From positions 1 to 64,000 of the forward strand of contig JAYPHU010000009.1 in NCBI GenBank assembly GCA_038127535.1: a stretch of 64,000 nt of DNA, written 5' to 3'. This DNA comes from JAYPHU01 sp038127535 (GTDB taxonomy: Bacteria > Pseudomonadota > Alphaproteobacteria > Rhodospirillales > UBA2165). Both the position numbers and the translations under genes were made by a program. Shown in pieces: positions 10,670 through 19,715 of this stretch. The notes under the pieces were generated by a model that was given only the letters and a program-made list of their open reading frames with translations, made no database searches and was not told the origin of the DNA. Each line of letters starts with the position of its first letter. Position 1 is the stretch's first letter.

Positions 10670-12064
10670 ATGAGTGATGATCTGACAGGTTTCCTCTACC
10701 TCGCCGCTGCGGTTTGCTTCATTTTGGCGCTGCGCGGTCTTTCGTCGCCCGAAAGCGCCCGCCAGGGCAACATGTTCGGCATCATCGGCATGATCATTGC
10801 CGTGGGCACGACCCTGGCCGATCCTGGCATTCTTAGCTTCCAGCTAATTATCGCCGGCGTGGTCGTCGGCGGCGCCATCGGCACGGTGATTGCGCTGAAG
10901 ATTCAGATGACCGCGCTGCCGCAATTGGTGGCTTTCTTCCACTCGCTGGTCGGTTTAGCGGCGGTGTTCGTGGCGGCTGCGGCGTTCTTCTCGCCGGAAG
11001 CCTATGGCATCGGCGTCAAAGGCGCCATCGGCACGGCCAGCCTGATCGAGATGTCGCTGGGCACGGCCATCGGCGCAATTACCTTCTCCGGCTCCATCAT
11101 CGCGTTTGCCAAGTTGCAAGGCGTGATGAGCGGCGCACCGATTGTGTTTAAGGGCCAGCATCCGCTGAACGCCCTGATCGGCATCGCCATCGTCGGACTG
11201 ATCGTCTGGCTGGTGCAGAGCAACAGCGATCAAGCCTTCTGGGCCATCGTTGTGCTGTCGCTCCTGATCGGCTTCCTGATCATCATTCCCATCGGTGGCG
11301 CGGATATGCCGGTGGTGGTGTCCATGCTGAACTCGTATTCCGGCTGGGCGGCCTGCGGCATTGGTTTCACGCTGAGCAACTCGGCGCTGATCATTACCGG
11401 TGCGCTGGTGGGCTCCTCCGGCGCGATCCTCAGCTACATCATGTGTAAGGGCATGAACCGGTCCATCTTTAACGTGCTGCTGGGCGGCTTTGGCGGCGAA
11501 GCGGCGGCGGCCGGGCCTGCCGGCGCGCAAGCTGATCGGGCGGTTAAATCCGGTTCCGGCGACGACGCGGCCTTCATCATGAAGAACGCCAGCAAGGTGA
11601 TCATCGTGCCGGGCTACGGCATGGCGGTCGCCCAGGCGCAGCATGCGCTCCGCGAGATGGCCGATCTTCTGAAAGAGGAAGGGGTCGAGGTTTCCTACGC
11701 GATCCACCCGGTGGCGGGCCGGATGCCGGGACACATGAACGTGCTGCTGGCCGAAGCCAATGTGCCGTATGACGAAGTGTTTGAGCTCGAAGAGATCAAT
11801 ACCGAGTTCTCGACCGCCGACGTGGCCTTTGTGATCGGCGCCAACGATGTGACCAATCCCGCGGCTAAGACCGATCCGGCCAGCCCGATCTTCGGCATGC
11901 CCATTCTGGAGGTGGAAAACGCCGGCACGGTGCTGTTCATCAAACGGTCCATGGCGTCCGGTTATGCCGGCGTGGAAAACGAGCTGTTCTTCCGGGACAA
12001 CACGATGATGCTGTTCGGCGACGCCAAGGCGATGACTGAATCCATCGTCCAGGGGCTGGGTTAA
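10670..12064 (+). CDS. pntB: NAD(P) transhydrogenase subunit beta
   Basis: The beta subunit, with 464 residues. Residues 1 to about 265 are a series of hydrophobic helices forming the proton-translocating domain II, and a Gly/Ala-rich linker follows at about 270-300. The C-terminal NADP(H)-binding domain III carries the fingerprint GYGMAVAQAQHALREM (about 316-331), HPVAGRMPGHMNVLLAEA and VIGANDVTNPAA. It works with pntAA and pntAB to make NADPH. It is the last gene of the operon; the next gene is convergent. Confidence 0.97.
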   Translation: MSDDLTGFLYLAAAVCFILALRGLSSPESARQGNMFGIIGMIIAVGTTLADPGILSFQLIIAGVVVGGAIGTVIALKIQMTALPQLVAFFHSLVGLAAVFVAAAAFFSPEAYGIGVKGAIGTASLIEMSLGTAIGAITFSGSIIAFAKLQGVMSGAPIVFKGQHPLNALIGIAIVGLIVWLVQSNSDQAFWAIVVLSLLIGFLIIIPIGGADMPVVVSMLNSYSGWAACGIGFTLSNSALIITGALVGSSGAILSYIMCKGMNRSIFNVLLGGFGGEAAAAGPAGAQADRAVKSGSGDDAAFIMKNASKVIIVPGYGMAVAQAQHALREMADLLKEEGVEVSYAIHPVAGRMPGHMNVLLAEANVPYDEVFELEEINTEFSTADVAFVIGANDVTNPAAKTDPASPIFGMPILEVENAGTVLFIKRSMASGYAGVENELFFRDNTMMLFGDAKAMTESIVQGLG

Positions 12065-12089
12065 ACCTCGAAAGTCGTGCGGGGGCGGC

Positions 12090-12851
12090 TTACTTGGCCG
12101 CCATCCGCAGCGCGCCGTCGAGGCGGATCGTTTCCGCGTTCAAATAACGGTTCTCAAAAATATGCATAGCCAGCGCAGCGTATTCGTCGGCGTGCCCTAA
12201 GCGTTTGGGGAAGGGGATGCTGTCGCCCAGTGATTTCTGCGCCTCTTCCGGCAGGTTGTCCATCAGCGGCGTGAGCAACACGCCCGGGGCAATGGTGCAA
12301 ACCCGGATGCCCAAATTGGCGAATTCCCGCGCGATAGGCAGCGTCATGCTGTGGATGCCGCCCTTGGACGCGCTGTAGGCCGCTTGGCCGATCTGGCCGT
12401 CGAAGGCGGCGACCGAAGCGGTCATGATCACCACGCCCCGTTCCTGGTCTTCCAAAGGCTCCAGGTTCTGGGCCTCGGCGGCGAACAGCCGGGTCGCATT
12501 AAAGGTGCCGATCAGATTGACCGAGATGATCTTGCTATAGAGGCCGAGATCGTGGGGACCGTTGCGTCCGACCACGCGGGACGCCATGCCGATGCCGGCG
12601 CAGTTGACCAGGATACGCGCCGCGCCGTGGGCGTCCTTGGCGGCGTCCAGGGCTGCCTGGGTGCTGGCTTCGTCGGACACATCGCAGGAGGCAAACACGC
12701 CGCCCAGTTCCTTGGCGACCATTTCGCCCCGTTCTTCGTTCAGGTCGAGGATGCCGACCTTCGCGCCGTTGGCCGCCAGCATGCGGGCCGTGGCCTCGCC
12801 CAGTCCGGATGCGCCGCCGGTGATGACGGCCGGGATACCCTTTACGTTCAT
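12090..12851 (-). CDS. Short-chain dehydrogenase/reductase (3-hydroxyacyl-CoA dehydrogenase type 2-like)
   Basis: A classical SDR of 253 residues. The cofactor motif is TGGASGLGEA (about 11-20), with Asp in ILDLNEERG suggesting NAD rather than NADP. NCAGIG is at about 83-88 and the catalytic YSASKGG at about 157-163. The layout GGVVIMTASVAAFDGQIGQAAYSASK and the C-terminal ETIRLDGALRMAAK are close to the HSD17B10 group of 3-hydroxyacyl-CoA dehydrogenases. It is divergent from an acyl-CoA ligase and a thiolase, so a shared role in beta-oxidation of some acyl or branched substrate is plausible. Confidence 0.88.
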   Translation of the reverse strand: MNVKGIPAVITGGASGLGEATARMLAANGAKVGILDLNEERGEMVAKELGGVFASCDVSDEASTQAALDAAKDAHGAARILVNCAGIGMASRVVGRNGPHDLGLYSKIISVNLIGTFNATRLFAAEAQNLEPLEDQERGVVIMTASVAAFDGQIGQAAYSASKGGIHSMTLPIAREFANLGIRVCTIAPGVLLTPLMDNLPEEAQKSLGDSIPFPKRLGHADEYAALAMHIFENRYLNAETIRLDGALRMAAK

Positions 12852-12958
12852 GATAATGTTCCTTTCCCCAGAGATTTTGTTCGGACCAATGGACGTGAAA
12901 TAGCCGATGGGATCAAGTACTTTTCAGGATCAACAGGTACGCCGCAGAGGATCAATCC

Positions 12959-14500
12959 TTGGATCAGCTTCCTTTCGTTCATGAGACAGTGGTGCACATG
13001 CTGGCCGATGCCGCCGCGCGTGCCGGCAATACTGTGGCCATCACCTGCGACGGGGAGAGCCTGAGCTATGCCGAGCTGATCCGGTGCGCCGGAGGGTTCG
13101 CTGCCGAGCTCCAGACGCTGGGCGCGCGCGGTGAGCGGGTGGCCTTAATCTGCGGCAACTCGAACGACATGGCGGTCGCCATGTTTGCCGTACATGCCGC
13201 CGGCATGCAGGAAGTCCCGGTCAATCCGATTTATACCCGGCGCGAGCTTCAACATATCCTAGAGGACGCCGAGCCGGTCGCGGTGGTGTTCGATGAGACC
13301 GCCGCCGGCCTTGTGGAACACTTGGCGATTGAGCTGAACATTCGCCACCGGATCAAAGTCGGGGGAGATGATGGCCGGCGGCTAACCGAATGGCGCGACG
13401 ATGAGACGGCCACACTGCCGGACCCCTTTCCTAATCCCGACAGTTTCGCCACGCTGCAATATACCGGCGGCACCACAGGATTACCGAAGGGCGTCAATAT
13501 CACCCATCGGCAGCTCTCGGTAAACCTTAGCCAACGGGAAGCGGCGTGGCCCACTCGTAAAGACCAGGAAATTTTGCTGTGCGTTATGCCGCTGTTTCAT
13601 GTGTTCGCCAGCAGCATGTGTCTCCATTTGGCGGTCTATTGCCGGGGCACCATGATTATTCACCGGCGGTATCACCCGGAGGCCGTATTGGACGCGATCG
13701 AGCGGGGCCAGGTGACCCTCTTGCCCGTGGGGCCGACTATCTACAACGGGCTGATGTCCCATGAACGATTTGCGGCGACGGATTTCTCCAGTCTATACCG
13801 GGCCTATTCCGGCTCCGCCCCGATGCCGGAGGAAACCCTGCGGCGCTGGGAGGAATTGACCGGCCGCCAAATCCTGGAAGGGTACGGCCAGTCCGAGGCC
13901 GGGCCGGTGCTGACGGCAAACTTCGATGACCGGCCCATTGTTCCGGGTTCCGTCGGTCTTCCATTGCCCGAGACGGAGATTCAAATCGCCGATGTGGAGA
14001 CCGGTAAGACCCGTCTGGCTGCCGGTGAAGAAGGCGAGGTGATTGCCCGTGGACCGCAGATTATGTCCGGATACCGCAATCGCCCGGAGGAAACGGCAAC
14101 TGCGCTCAGAGATGGCTGGCTTTATACCGGCGATATCGGCCGGTTGGACGAACACGGCATCCTCTATATCACGGACCGAAAAAAGGACATGGTCATTGTC
14201 GGCGGCTACAACGTGTACCCCCGCGAAATTGACGAAGTGCTGTTTGCCCATCCGGACGTAATGGAAGCGGCGGCGGTTGGCGTGCCCGATTCCTACCGGG
14301 GTGAGGTGATACATGCCTTTGTCGTTTTGAAACACCCGGTTGACGACGCTGAAACGATGCTGAGCGAGTATTGCAGTGCCGAGTTGGCGAAGTATAAAGT
14401 CCCGGCGAAATTTCATATTGTCGACCAGCTGATGAAAACCACGGTCGGCAAGATTGACAAAGCCGCCATGCGGCGGTCTTTGGCTTCTGAGGAAACTTAA
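12959..14500 (+). CDS. AMP-dependent acyl-CoA synthetase
   Basis: An ANL-superfamily CoA ligase of 513 residues. The P-loop is QYTGGTTGLPKG (about 167-178), followed by CVMPLFHVFASS, YGQSEAGP (about 308), GWLYTGDIG (about 386) and DRKKDMVIVGGYNVYP (about 405-420). The C-terminal catalytic lysine lies in TTVGKIDK (about 495-502). Translation is placed at TTG 12959 because AGAGGA lies 8 bp upstream and no ATG occurs before the conserved start of the domain. The thiolase follows 18 bp downstream and the SDR is divergent. Together they can activate and cleave an acyl substrate of unknown structure. Confidence 0.88.
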   Translation: MDQLPFVHETVVHMLADAAARAGNTVAITCDGESLSYAELIRCAGGFAAELQTLGARGERVALICGNSNDMAVAMFAVHAAGMQEVPVNPIYTRRELQHILEDAEPVAVVFDETAAGLVEHLAIELNIRHRIKVGGDDGRRLTEWRDDETATLPDPFPNPDSFATLQYTGGTTGLPKGVNITHRQLSVNLSQREAAWPTRKDQEILLCVMPLFHVFASSMCLHLAVYCRGTMIIHRRYHPEAVLDAIERGQVTLLPVGPTIYNGLMSHERFAATDFSSLYRAYSGSAPMPEETLRRWEELTGRQILEGYGQSEAGPVLTANFDDRPIVPGSVGLPLPETEIQIADVETGKTRLAAGEEGEVIARGPQIMSGYRNRPEETATALRDGWLYTGDIGRLDEHGILYITDRKKDMVIVGGYNVYPREIDEVLFAHPDVMEAAAVGVPDSYRGEVIHAFVVLKHPVDDAETMLSEYCSAELAKYKVPAKFHIVDQLMKTTVGKIDKAAMRRSLASEET

Positions 14501-14518
14501 AACATAGGAAGACTTGTT

Positions 14519-15724
14519 ATGAACCTGAACGCACAAATCCCCTACGGCGCGTATTGGAGCACCCCCTTCGCCAAGTGGCAGGGAACGTTGTCTCACCTGC
14601 ACTCGATTGAATTCGGTGCGCATGTCGCGCGGGACGAGATGGCCAAGCGCAATATCGATCCGGCGAAGATCGACTATGGCGTGCTGGGGCTCACAGTGAT
14701 CCAGCAGCAGTCTTTCTTTGGGATGCCCTGGTTCATGTCTTTGGTCGGCGCGCCGCAGGTGACCGGGCCAACGGTCTCTCAGGTATGCGCCACGGGCGTG
14801 CGCGCCATGGAGGATGCAGCCGGCGAAGTCGGCGGCGATGACTTTGAAGTGGCCCTGGTGGCGACGGTGGATCGTATCTCCAACGGCCCGCAGGTTTACT
14901 ACCCCGCGCCCATGGGACCGGGCGGCACGGGCTCCCACGAGAATGTGACTCTGGACAATATGCAGCGGGACCCGATCGGCCGGAATTCCATGCTGGTGAC
15001 CGCCGAGAACGTGGCGAAGAAACATCAGATCACCACCGAACAGCAACACGAGGTGGTGCTCCGCCGGCAGGAGCAATATCAGGACGCCCTGGCCGATGAT
15101 CACGCCTTCCAGAAGAAATACATGACCCTGCCGTTCGAGGTGCCCTCGGCCAACTTCAAAAAGACCGTGGCCACCATGGAGGGCGATGAGGGCGTCCAGG
15201 GGCCGAACCCGGAGAAGATCGCCACCCTGAAGCCGGTGATGGAAGGCGGCACGGTGACCTTTGCCGGGCAGACCCACCCGGCGGACGGCAACGCCTGCCT
15301 GATGATCACCAAAGGGGAGCGGGCGGCCGAGTTCAGCCAGGACAAAAGCATTGTGATCAACCTGCTGGGCTTTGGCATGGCGCGGGCGGATTACGGCTAT
15401 ATGCCGGAGGCCCCGGTGCCGGCGGCCGATAAGGCCTTAAAGATGGCCGGGCTGAAGATCGGCGATATCGATGCGGTGAAGACCCACAATCCGTTTGCCG
15501 TGAACGATATCTTTTTCGCCAAGGAAACCGGCTTCGACATCAACAAGATGAACAATTACGGCAGCACCCTGGTCTGGGGCCACCCCCAGGCGCCCATGGG
15601 CACCCGCGGTGTGATTGAGCTGATCGAGGAACTGGTGATCCGCGGCGGCGGTAAGGGCCTGTTCACCGGCTGCGCGGCCGGCGACACCGGCATGGCAGTG
15701 GTTCTGGAAGTCACCAACGGCTAA
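14519..15724 (+). CDS. Thiolase-family protein (acetyl-CoA acetyltransferase or lipid-transfer type)
   Basis: A 401-residue thiolase fold. The nucleophilic Cys is Cys90 in QVCATGVRAM, the NxH motif is HNPFAVND (His about 323), the second His is His355 in GHPQAPMGTR, and the proton-donor Cys is Cys385 in GCAAGDTGMA. All catalytic residues are therefore present, so cleavage or condensation of acyl-CoA is likely. The N terminus (IPYGAYWSTPF) lacks the usual RTPFG and suggests a divergent subfamily. It is co-directional with the acyl-CoA ligase upstream and ends at a strong terminator. Confidence 0.88.
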   Translation: MNLNAQIPYGAYWSTPFAKWQGTLSHLHSIEFGAHVARDEMAKRNIDPAKIDYGVLGLTVIQQQSFFGMPWFMSLVGAPQVTGPTVSQVCATGVRAMEDAAGEVGGDDFEVALVATVDRISNGPQVYYPAPMGPGGTGSHENVTLDNMQRDPIGRNSMLVTAENVAKKHQITTEQQHEVVLRRQEQYQDALADDHAFQKKYMTLPFEVPSANFKKTVATMEGDEGVQGPNPEKIATLKPVMEGGTVTFAGQTHPADGNACLMITKGERAAEFSQDKSIVINLLGFGMARADYGYMPEAPVPAADKALKMAGLKIGDIDAVKTHNPFAVNDIFFAKETGFDINKMNNYGSTLVWGHPQAPMGTRGVIELIEELVIRGGGKGLFTGCAAGDTGMAVVLEVTNG

Positions 15725-15750
15725 CCAACAGCAGTCATCCAGACAGCACA

Positions 15751-15780
15751 AAAGGTCCGGGACATGTTCCGGGCCTTTTT
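15751..15780 (+). terminator. Rho-independent terminator of the ligase-thiolase operon
   Basis: AAAGGTCCGG pairs with CCGGGCCTTT (one G-U pair) across an 8-base loop and runs into a T tract. It begins 26 bp after the thiolase stop and also separates the operon from convergent rpsU. Confidence 0.85.
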
Positions 15781-15807
15781 ACGTTCGGGAATTGGGGTGA
15801 ATGTTGC

Positions 15808-16011
15808 TTAGAAGCCTTCGCGTTCGAGACGCTTGCGTTCCAGCTTGCGGGCCCGGCGAACGGCCTCCGCTTTTTCCCGGGCTTTCTTCTCGGACGGCTT
15901 CTCGTAAGAGCGCCGCAGCTTCATTTCCCGGAAAACACCCTCGCGCTGCATCTTCTTCTTCAGCGCCTTCAGGGCCTGGTCAACATTGTTATCGCGTACA
16001 GTTACATGCAC
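15808..16011 (-). CDS. rpsU: 30S ribosomal protein S21
   Basis: A small basic protein of 67 residues bound near the anti-Shine-Dalgarno end of 16S rRNA. It opens MHVTVRDNNVDQALKALKKK and has the REMKLRRSYEKPSEKK segment and Arg/Lys-rich tail expected for S21. It is a single gene, convergent with the thiolase and divergent from def. Confidence 0.96.
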   Translation of the reverse strand: MHVTVRDNNVDQALKALKKKMQREGVFREMKLRRSYEKPSEKKAREKAEAVRRARKLERKRLEREGF

Positions 16012-16153
16012 GTTGGATCAACTCCTTAAAGTCGTTCGGTTTCGAAGAGTGCGCCTTCTATCATACAGATTCGCCCTTGTGAAGGGCAGAACCGCATTTT
16101 TCCGGGGTTTCTGATGCATGGACGCCTGGGGCTAAACCCGGCATATTGGCTCC

Positions 16154-16726
16154 ATGGCTATCTTGAAAATCGCCAGAATGGGACATCCCGTGCTGCACCG
16201 GGTGGCGGATCCGGTGGAAGACCCGACCAGCCCCGAAGTCGCGGTGACCGTTCGTGATATGCTGGAAACCCTTGAAGATTCAGGGGGAATTGGCTTGGCC
16301 GCGCCGCAAGTCCACATTTCCAAGCGGATTGTGCTGTTTTTCGTGCCCGAAAGCCGGGTGGACGAGGGCGAGGAGCTGGAAGCCACCGATTTGACGGTGA
16401 TGATCAATCCGGTGATCGAGCCGCAAAGCGAAGACATGGACCTGGATTGGGAAGCCTGCCTGTCCGTGCCGGAGTTGATGGGCGCGGTGCCCCGTTACAC
16501 CCATATCAAATACCGCTGGACCAATTTGGACGGCACCGAGGAAGAGCGGGAGGCCCGCGGCTTCCACGCCCGCGCCGTGCAGCACGAATGCGACCATCTG
16601 GACGGCATCCTGTACCCGATGCGCATGACCGATATGTCGCTTCTGGGCTTTTCCGAGGAAACCAACCGCAATCGCGACATGATCATCAAAGGCAGCGACC
16701 GGGCCGGGGACGGCGACGATGACTAG
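16154..16726 (+). CDS. def: Peptide deformylase
   Basis: Removes the formyl group from new N-terminal methionines. The three signature motifs are GIGLAAPQ (about 45-52), EACLSVPE with the metal-ligand Cys (about 102-109) and QHECDHLDG (about 142-150). The second motif has Ala where EGCLS is usual, a change also seen in some alphaproteobacterial deformylases. The protein has 190 residues with an acidic tail. Its 3' end overlaps the COQ9-domain gene by 8 bp, so the two are translated from one message. Confidence 0.94.
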   Translation: MAILKIARMGHPVLHRVADPVEDPTSPEVAVTVRDMLETLEDSGGIGLAAPQVHISKRIVLFFVPESRVDEGEELEATDLTVMINPVIEPQSEDMDLDWEACLSVPELMGAVPRYTHIKYRWTNLDGTEEEREARGFHARAVQHECDHLDGILYPMRMTDMSLLGFSEETNRNRDMIIKGSDRAGDGDDD

Positions 16727-17360
16727 CCTGCAACGGGAACGGGACGAACTGCTGCTGGCCACCTTGTCGAACGTGGTGTTCGATGGCTGGACCGACAAGG
16801 CGCTGAAGGCCGGGGCTTCGTCTATCGGATTGGACACCGGCGCGGTCCGGGAACTGTTCCCCAAAGGCCCGCTGGACCTCGCGAAACACTATTCCGACTA
16901 TGCGGACCGGCAAATGCTGTTGGGCCTGATGGAGGCCGGGATCGGTGAACTGCCGATACGTGAGCGGATCGCCGCAGCCATCCGCATCCGCCTCGAACAA
17001 AACACCCCTCATCGGGAGGCGATCCGCAAGATGATGACGTTTCTGTCGATGCCGGGACGGGTCGGCGGCGCGGCAAAGCTGACCTACGACACGGTCAACG
17101 CCATGTGGTATGCGGCCGGCGACAACGCCACGGATTTCAATTTTTATTCGAAGCGGGCGCTGCTGACCGGGGTCTATACCTCGGCCATTCTCTACTGGCT
17201 GGCTGATGACTCGGAAGGGTGCGAAAACACCTGGGCCTTTGTCGACCGGCGCATCCGGGATGTGATGGTCATCCCCAAGGTACAAAAGCGTTTGGGGCGT
17301 TTTCTGCCCAGTCTATCCGGGCTGGGACGGTTGGCGGCGGGCAGGGCAGGCCGCCCTTAA
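16719..17360 (+). CDS. COQ9-domain protein
   Basis: A 213-residue protein of the COQ9 family, a TetR-like all-helical fold that binds isoprenoid lipids and assists a ubiquinone hydroxylase in mitochondria. The WTDKALKAGA region, the ELFPKGPLDLAKHYSDYADRQM block (about 46-67) and the YTSAILYWLADDS helix (about 147-160) are typical. A DNA-binding role is not expected. It overlaps def by 8 bp. Its link to quinone synthesis fits alphaproteobacteria, which share this gene with mitochondria. Confidence 0.88.
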   Translation: MTSLQRERDELLLATLSNVVFDGWTDKALKAGASSIGLDTGAVRELFPKGPLDLAKHYSDYADRQMLLGLMEAGIGELPIRERIAAAIRIRLEQNTPHREAIRKMMTFLSMPGRVGGAAKLTYDTVNAMWYAAGDNATDFNFYSKRALLTGVYTSAILYWLADDSEGCENTWAFVDRRIRDVMVIPKVQKRLGRFLPSLSGLGRLAAGRAGRP

Positions 17361-17406
17361 ATACCGCTCGTCCTGCGGCCGCGGGTCAAGTTGCTTGGAA
17401 AGAATG

Positions 17407-17604
17407 TTAGGCGATGATGTCGGGCAGGATGCTGGCTTCGAGTTTCAGGATTTGGTCTTTAATCGCCAATTTCTGCCGTTTTAGGCGTTGTAGCAGCAAC
17501 TGATCACCGCCCTCTTCGGTCAACAAAGTGATCTTTTCATCGAGGGTTCGATGCTCTGATTTGAGGGCTTCCAATTGTTCCTGTAACGCTTCAGTATTGC
17601 TCAT
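17407..17604 (-). CDS. YdcH-family small coiled-coil protein (DUF465)
   Basis: A 65-residue, highly charged helical protein. LEALKSEHRTLDEKI followed by LKRQKLAIKDQI are the family's two helical halves. The function of the family is not established. A second, even shorter member is at 19489-19656. It is divergent from pfkA. Confidence 0.85.
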   Translation of the reverse strand: MSNTEALQEQLEALKSEHRTLDEKITLLTEEGGDQLLLQRLKRQKLAIKDQILKLEASILPDIIA

Positions 17605-17694
17605 GGGCCGAATCTTATTGAGTCCCTAGTGGCCAGTGTAACAGAAAACCGGTGGATGTGGACTCCCGGTCCGAGCCCATGAAGGACGTATCTC

Positions 17695-18792
17695 GTGACA
17701 GACAGTAAAAAGACGATCAAACGCCTCGGGGTTCTTACCAGCGGTGGCGACTGCGCCGGCCTGAACGCGGTCATCCGCGCCATCGTCTACCGGGCCATTC
17801 AGCACTACGACTGCAAGGTCTTCGGCATTCAGGACGGCACCCATGGGCTGATGGACCGGCCGATCCGCTATGAGGAGCTGGATCTGCAGATGTTCAGCGG
17901 CACGCTTCTCCGGACCGGCGGGACGATCCTGGGCACCACCAATAAAGGCGATCCGTTCCATTACCCGATGGAAGACGGCAGCTTTAAGGACAGGTCTTCC
18001 GAGTTTGCCGACGGTTTCCACGAACTGGGTTTGCATGGACTGATCGGCATCGGCGGCGACGGCAGCCTCGATATTCTGCGCCGCCTCACCATGGACGACG
18101 ACATCCGCTTTATCGGTATTCCGAAGACCATCGACAACGACGTCCCCAAAACGGAATTCGCCGTCGGCTTTACCACAGCCGTCTCCATCGCAGTGGAGGC
18201 CTTGGACCGGCTGCAGCCCACCGCCGACAGCCACGACCGGGTGATGATCCTGGAAGTGATGGGCCGGGATGCGGGGCACATTGCGCTCAATGCCGGGATC
18301 GCCGGCGGGGCCGACGTTATCCTAATTCCCGAGATCGACTACGACCTTGAGATCGTGGCCGAGAAGATCAAATCGCTGCGGGCCAGAGGCCGCAACCACG
18401 CGCTTATCGTCTGCTCGGAGGCCGCCAAGCCCAAGGACGGAACGGTAGTGCGCGAGACCGGCTCGGAAGGAAAAGTGCGGTATGGCGGGATCGGCCATGT
18501 TCTCGGCAACCAGCTCGCCGACGCCACCGGCGAGGAAATCCGGGTCACCGTCCTGGGCCATGTCCAGCGGGGCGGCGTACCCAGCGCCCATGACCGGATT
18601 ATCGCCTCCGCCTTCGGGGTCAAGGCCGTCGATTTGATTATGGAAGGCCAGTCCGACAGGATGGTCGCTTGGCAGAACCGGCAAGTGGTGGATTTTGATC
18701 TCGCCGAAATTGTTGAGAACGCCCGGGAAGTCAATCTGTCGGAGACCCTGGTGCAGACCGCCCGTGGTCTGGGCATCTGCCTGGGCGATTAG
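17695..18792 (+). CDS. pfkA: 6-phosphofructokinase
   Basis: Phosphorylates fructose 6-phosphate. The protein has 365 residues. Motifs: GGDCAGLNA (about 17-25), GIGGDGS (about 118-124), PKTIDND with the catalytic Asp (about 141-147) and MGRDAGHIAL (about 189-198). The phosphodonor-deciding pair is Gly in GGDG (ATP type) together with Lys in PKTIDND, where E. coli ATP-PfkA has Gly and PPi enzymes have Asp plus Lys. This mixed signature is known from ATP-using actinobacterial-type enzymes, so ATP is the likelier donor, without certainty. The start is GTG 17695, with AAGGA 8 bp upstream. The next gene follows after 11 bp. Confidence 0.93.
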   Translation: MTDSKKTIKRLGVLTSGGDCAGLNAVIRAIVYRAIQHYDCKVFGIQDGTHGLMDRPIRYEELDLQMFSGTLLRTGGTILGTTNKGDPFHYPMEDGSFKDRSSEFADGFHELGLHGLIGIGGDGSLDILRRLTMDDDIRFIGIPKTIDNDVPKTEFAVGFTTAVSIAVEALDRLQPTADSHDRVMILEVMGRDAGHIALNAGIAGGADVILIPEIDYDLEIVAEKIKSLRARGRNHALIVCSEAAKPKDGTVVRETGSEGKVRYGGIGHVLGNQLADATGEEIRVTVLGHVQRGGVPSAHDRIIASAFGVKAVDLIMEGQSDRMVAWQNRQVVDFDLAEIVENAREVNLSETLVQTARGLGICLGD

Positions 18793-18803
18793 GAGGGCGC
18801 GTC

Positions 18804-19322
18804 ATGTCAGAGAACACCGACTGGCCCGACAACCCGTTCTGGGATTTCTCCCTCGGCCTCTATGGGCGGAAGGGTATCCCCGATCTCTGCATTGATCTGC
18901 AGGACCGGCTGGGCGCCGATGTGAATATTCTTCTCTACTGTTGTTGGGCGGCAGTGTGTGGTGCGCCGATGCTGACGGAATCCGAGGTGGCGGCGCTGGA
19001 TGCCTTGGTCCGCGACTGGCGGGAAGACGTGGTGAAACCGCTCCGTGCCACGCGGCGGGCGATGAAAGAGATGACTGCGCCGGGTGACACCGGCCATCGG
19101 GAGCGAATCAGAAATCAGGTGAAACGCAGCGAGCTCGACGCCGAACGGGTGCAACAGCTCATGCTCGCTGCCGCCATGCCGCTTCCCGCAAAGGAGTCCA
19201 GTAGCTCAGGCGATGTCCGGAAGACCGCGCTGGCCAATATGGCCACTTATCTCACATTCCTCGGCGCACCGCCCACCGACGCGGATTCGGCAAAATTATC
19301 CCAGATTTCCGATAGGCTCTAG
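18804..19322 (+). CDS. TIGR02444/DUF2390 family protein
   Basis: A 172-residue protein recognised by its opening NPFWDFSLGLYGRKGI (about 10-25) followed by LQDRLGADVNILLYCCWAA (about 31-49), the hallmark of the DUF2390 family. The rest is helical. The function is unknown. It lies 11 bp after pfkA and is probably in the same transcript. Confidence 0.87.
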   Translation: MSENTDWPDNPFWDFSLGLYGRKGIPDLCIDLQDRLGADVNILLYCCWAAVCGAPMLTESEVAALDALVRDWREDVVKPLRATRRAMKEMTAPGDTGHRERIRNQVKRSELDAERVQQLMLAAAMPLPAKESSSSGDVRKTALANMATYLTFLGAPPTDADSAKLSQISDRL

Positions 19323-19488
19323 TTGCCTGGTAACCTCTTAGATTTGTTACCCAAATCGGTCTGACGTGAGCCGGGTGACAAAATTATTCCGGTCATATGA
19401 CAATTTTTTTAAGCGGCACCCCTAGTAAAACGATTGTGGGAGGCATATCATTTTAAATAGGTATTGAACCAAATATGGAGGGTACTCA

Positions 19489-19656
19489 ATGACCGATCAG
19501 GAGCAGGTAGACGAACTAAAAACCAAACATCATGATCTGGACGAACAGATCAACAAAGAAAACGCCCGCCCCAATCCAGACGACATCGCTATCTCGGAGC
19601 TCAAGAAAGAAAAGCTCAAGATCAAAGATGAACTCGCTAGTATGGACGCGCTCTAA
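19489..19656 (+). CDS. Very short YdcH-like coiled-coil protein
   Basis: A 55-residue ORF from ATG 19489 to TAA 19656, with GGAGGG 7 bp upstream, which is one of the best ribosome sites in the window. The protein (MTDQEQVDELKTKHHDLDEQ and onward) is highly charged and helical. LKKEKLKIKDEL at about 38-49 matches the second helix of the DUF465/YdcH family, as does the gene at 17407-17604. It is too short for many gene-calling cut-offs. The function is unknown. Confidence 0.8.
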   Translation: MTDQEQVDELKTKHHDLDEQINKENARPNPDDIAISELKKEKLKIKDELASMDAL

Positions 19657-19715
19657 CAGGAGCGCCGACACCCCATAGCCTGGAGCGTCTCGCAACCCGA
19701 GACCAAGGCCCTCTT

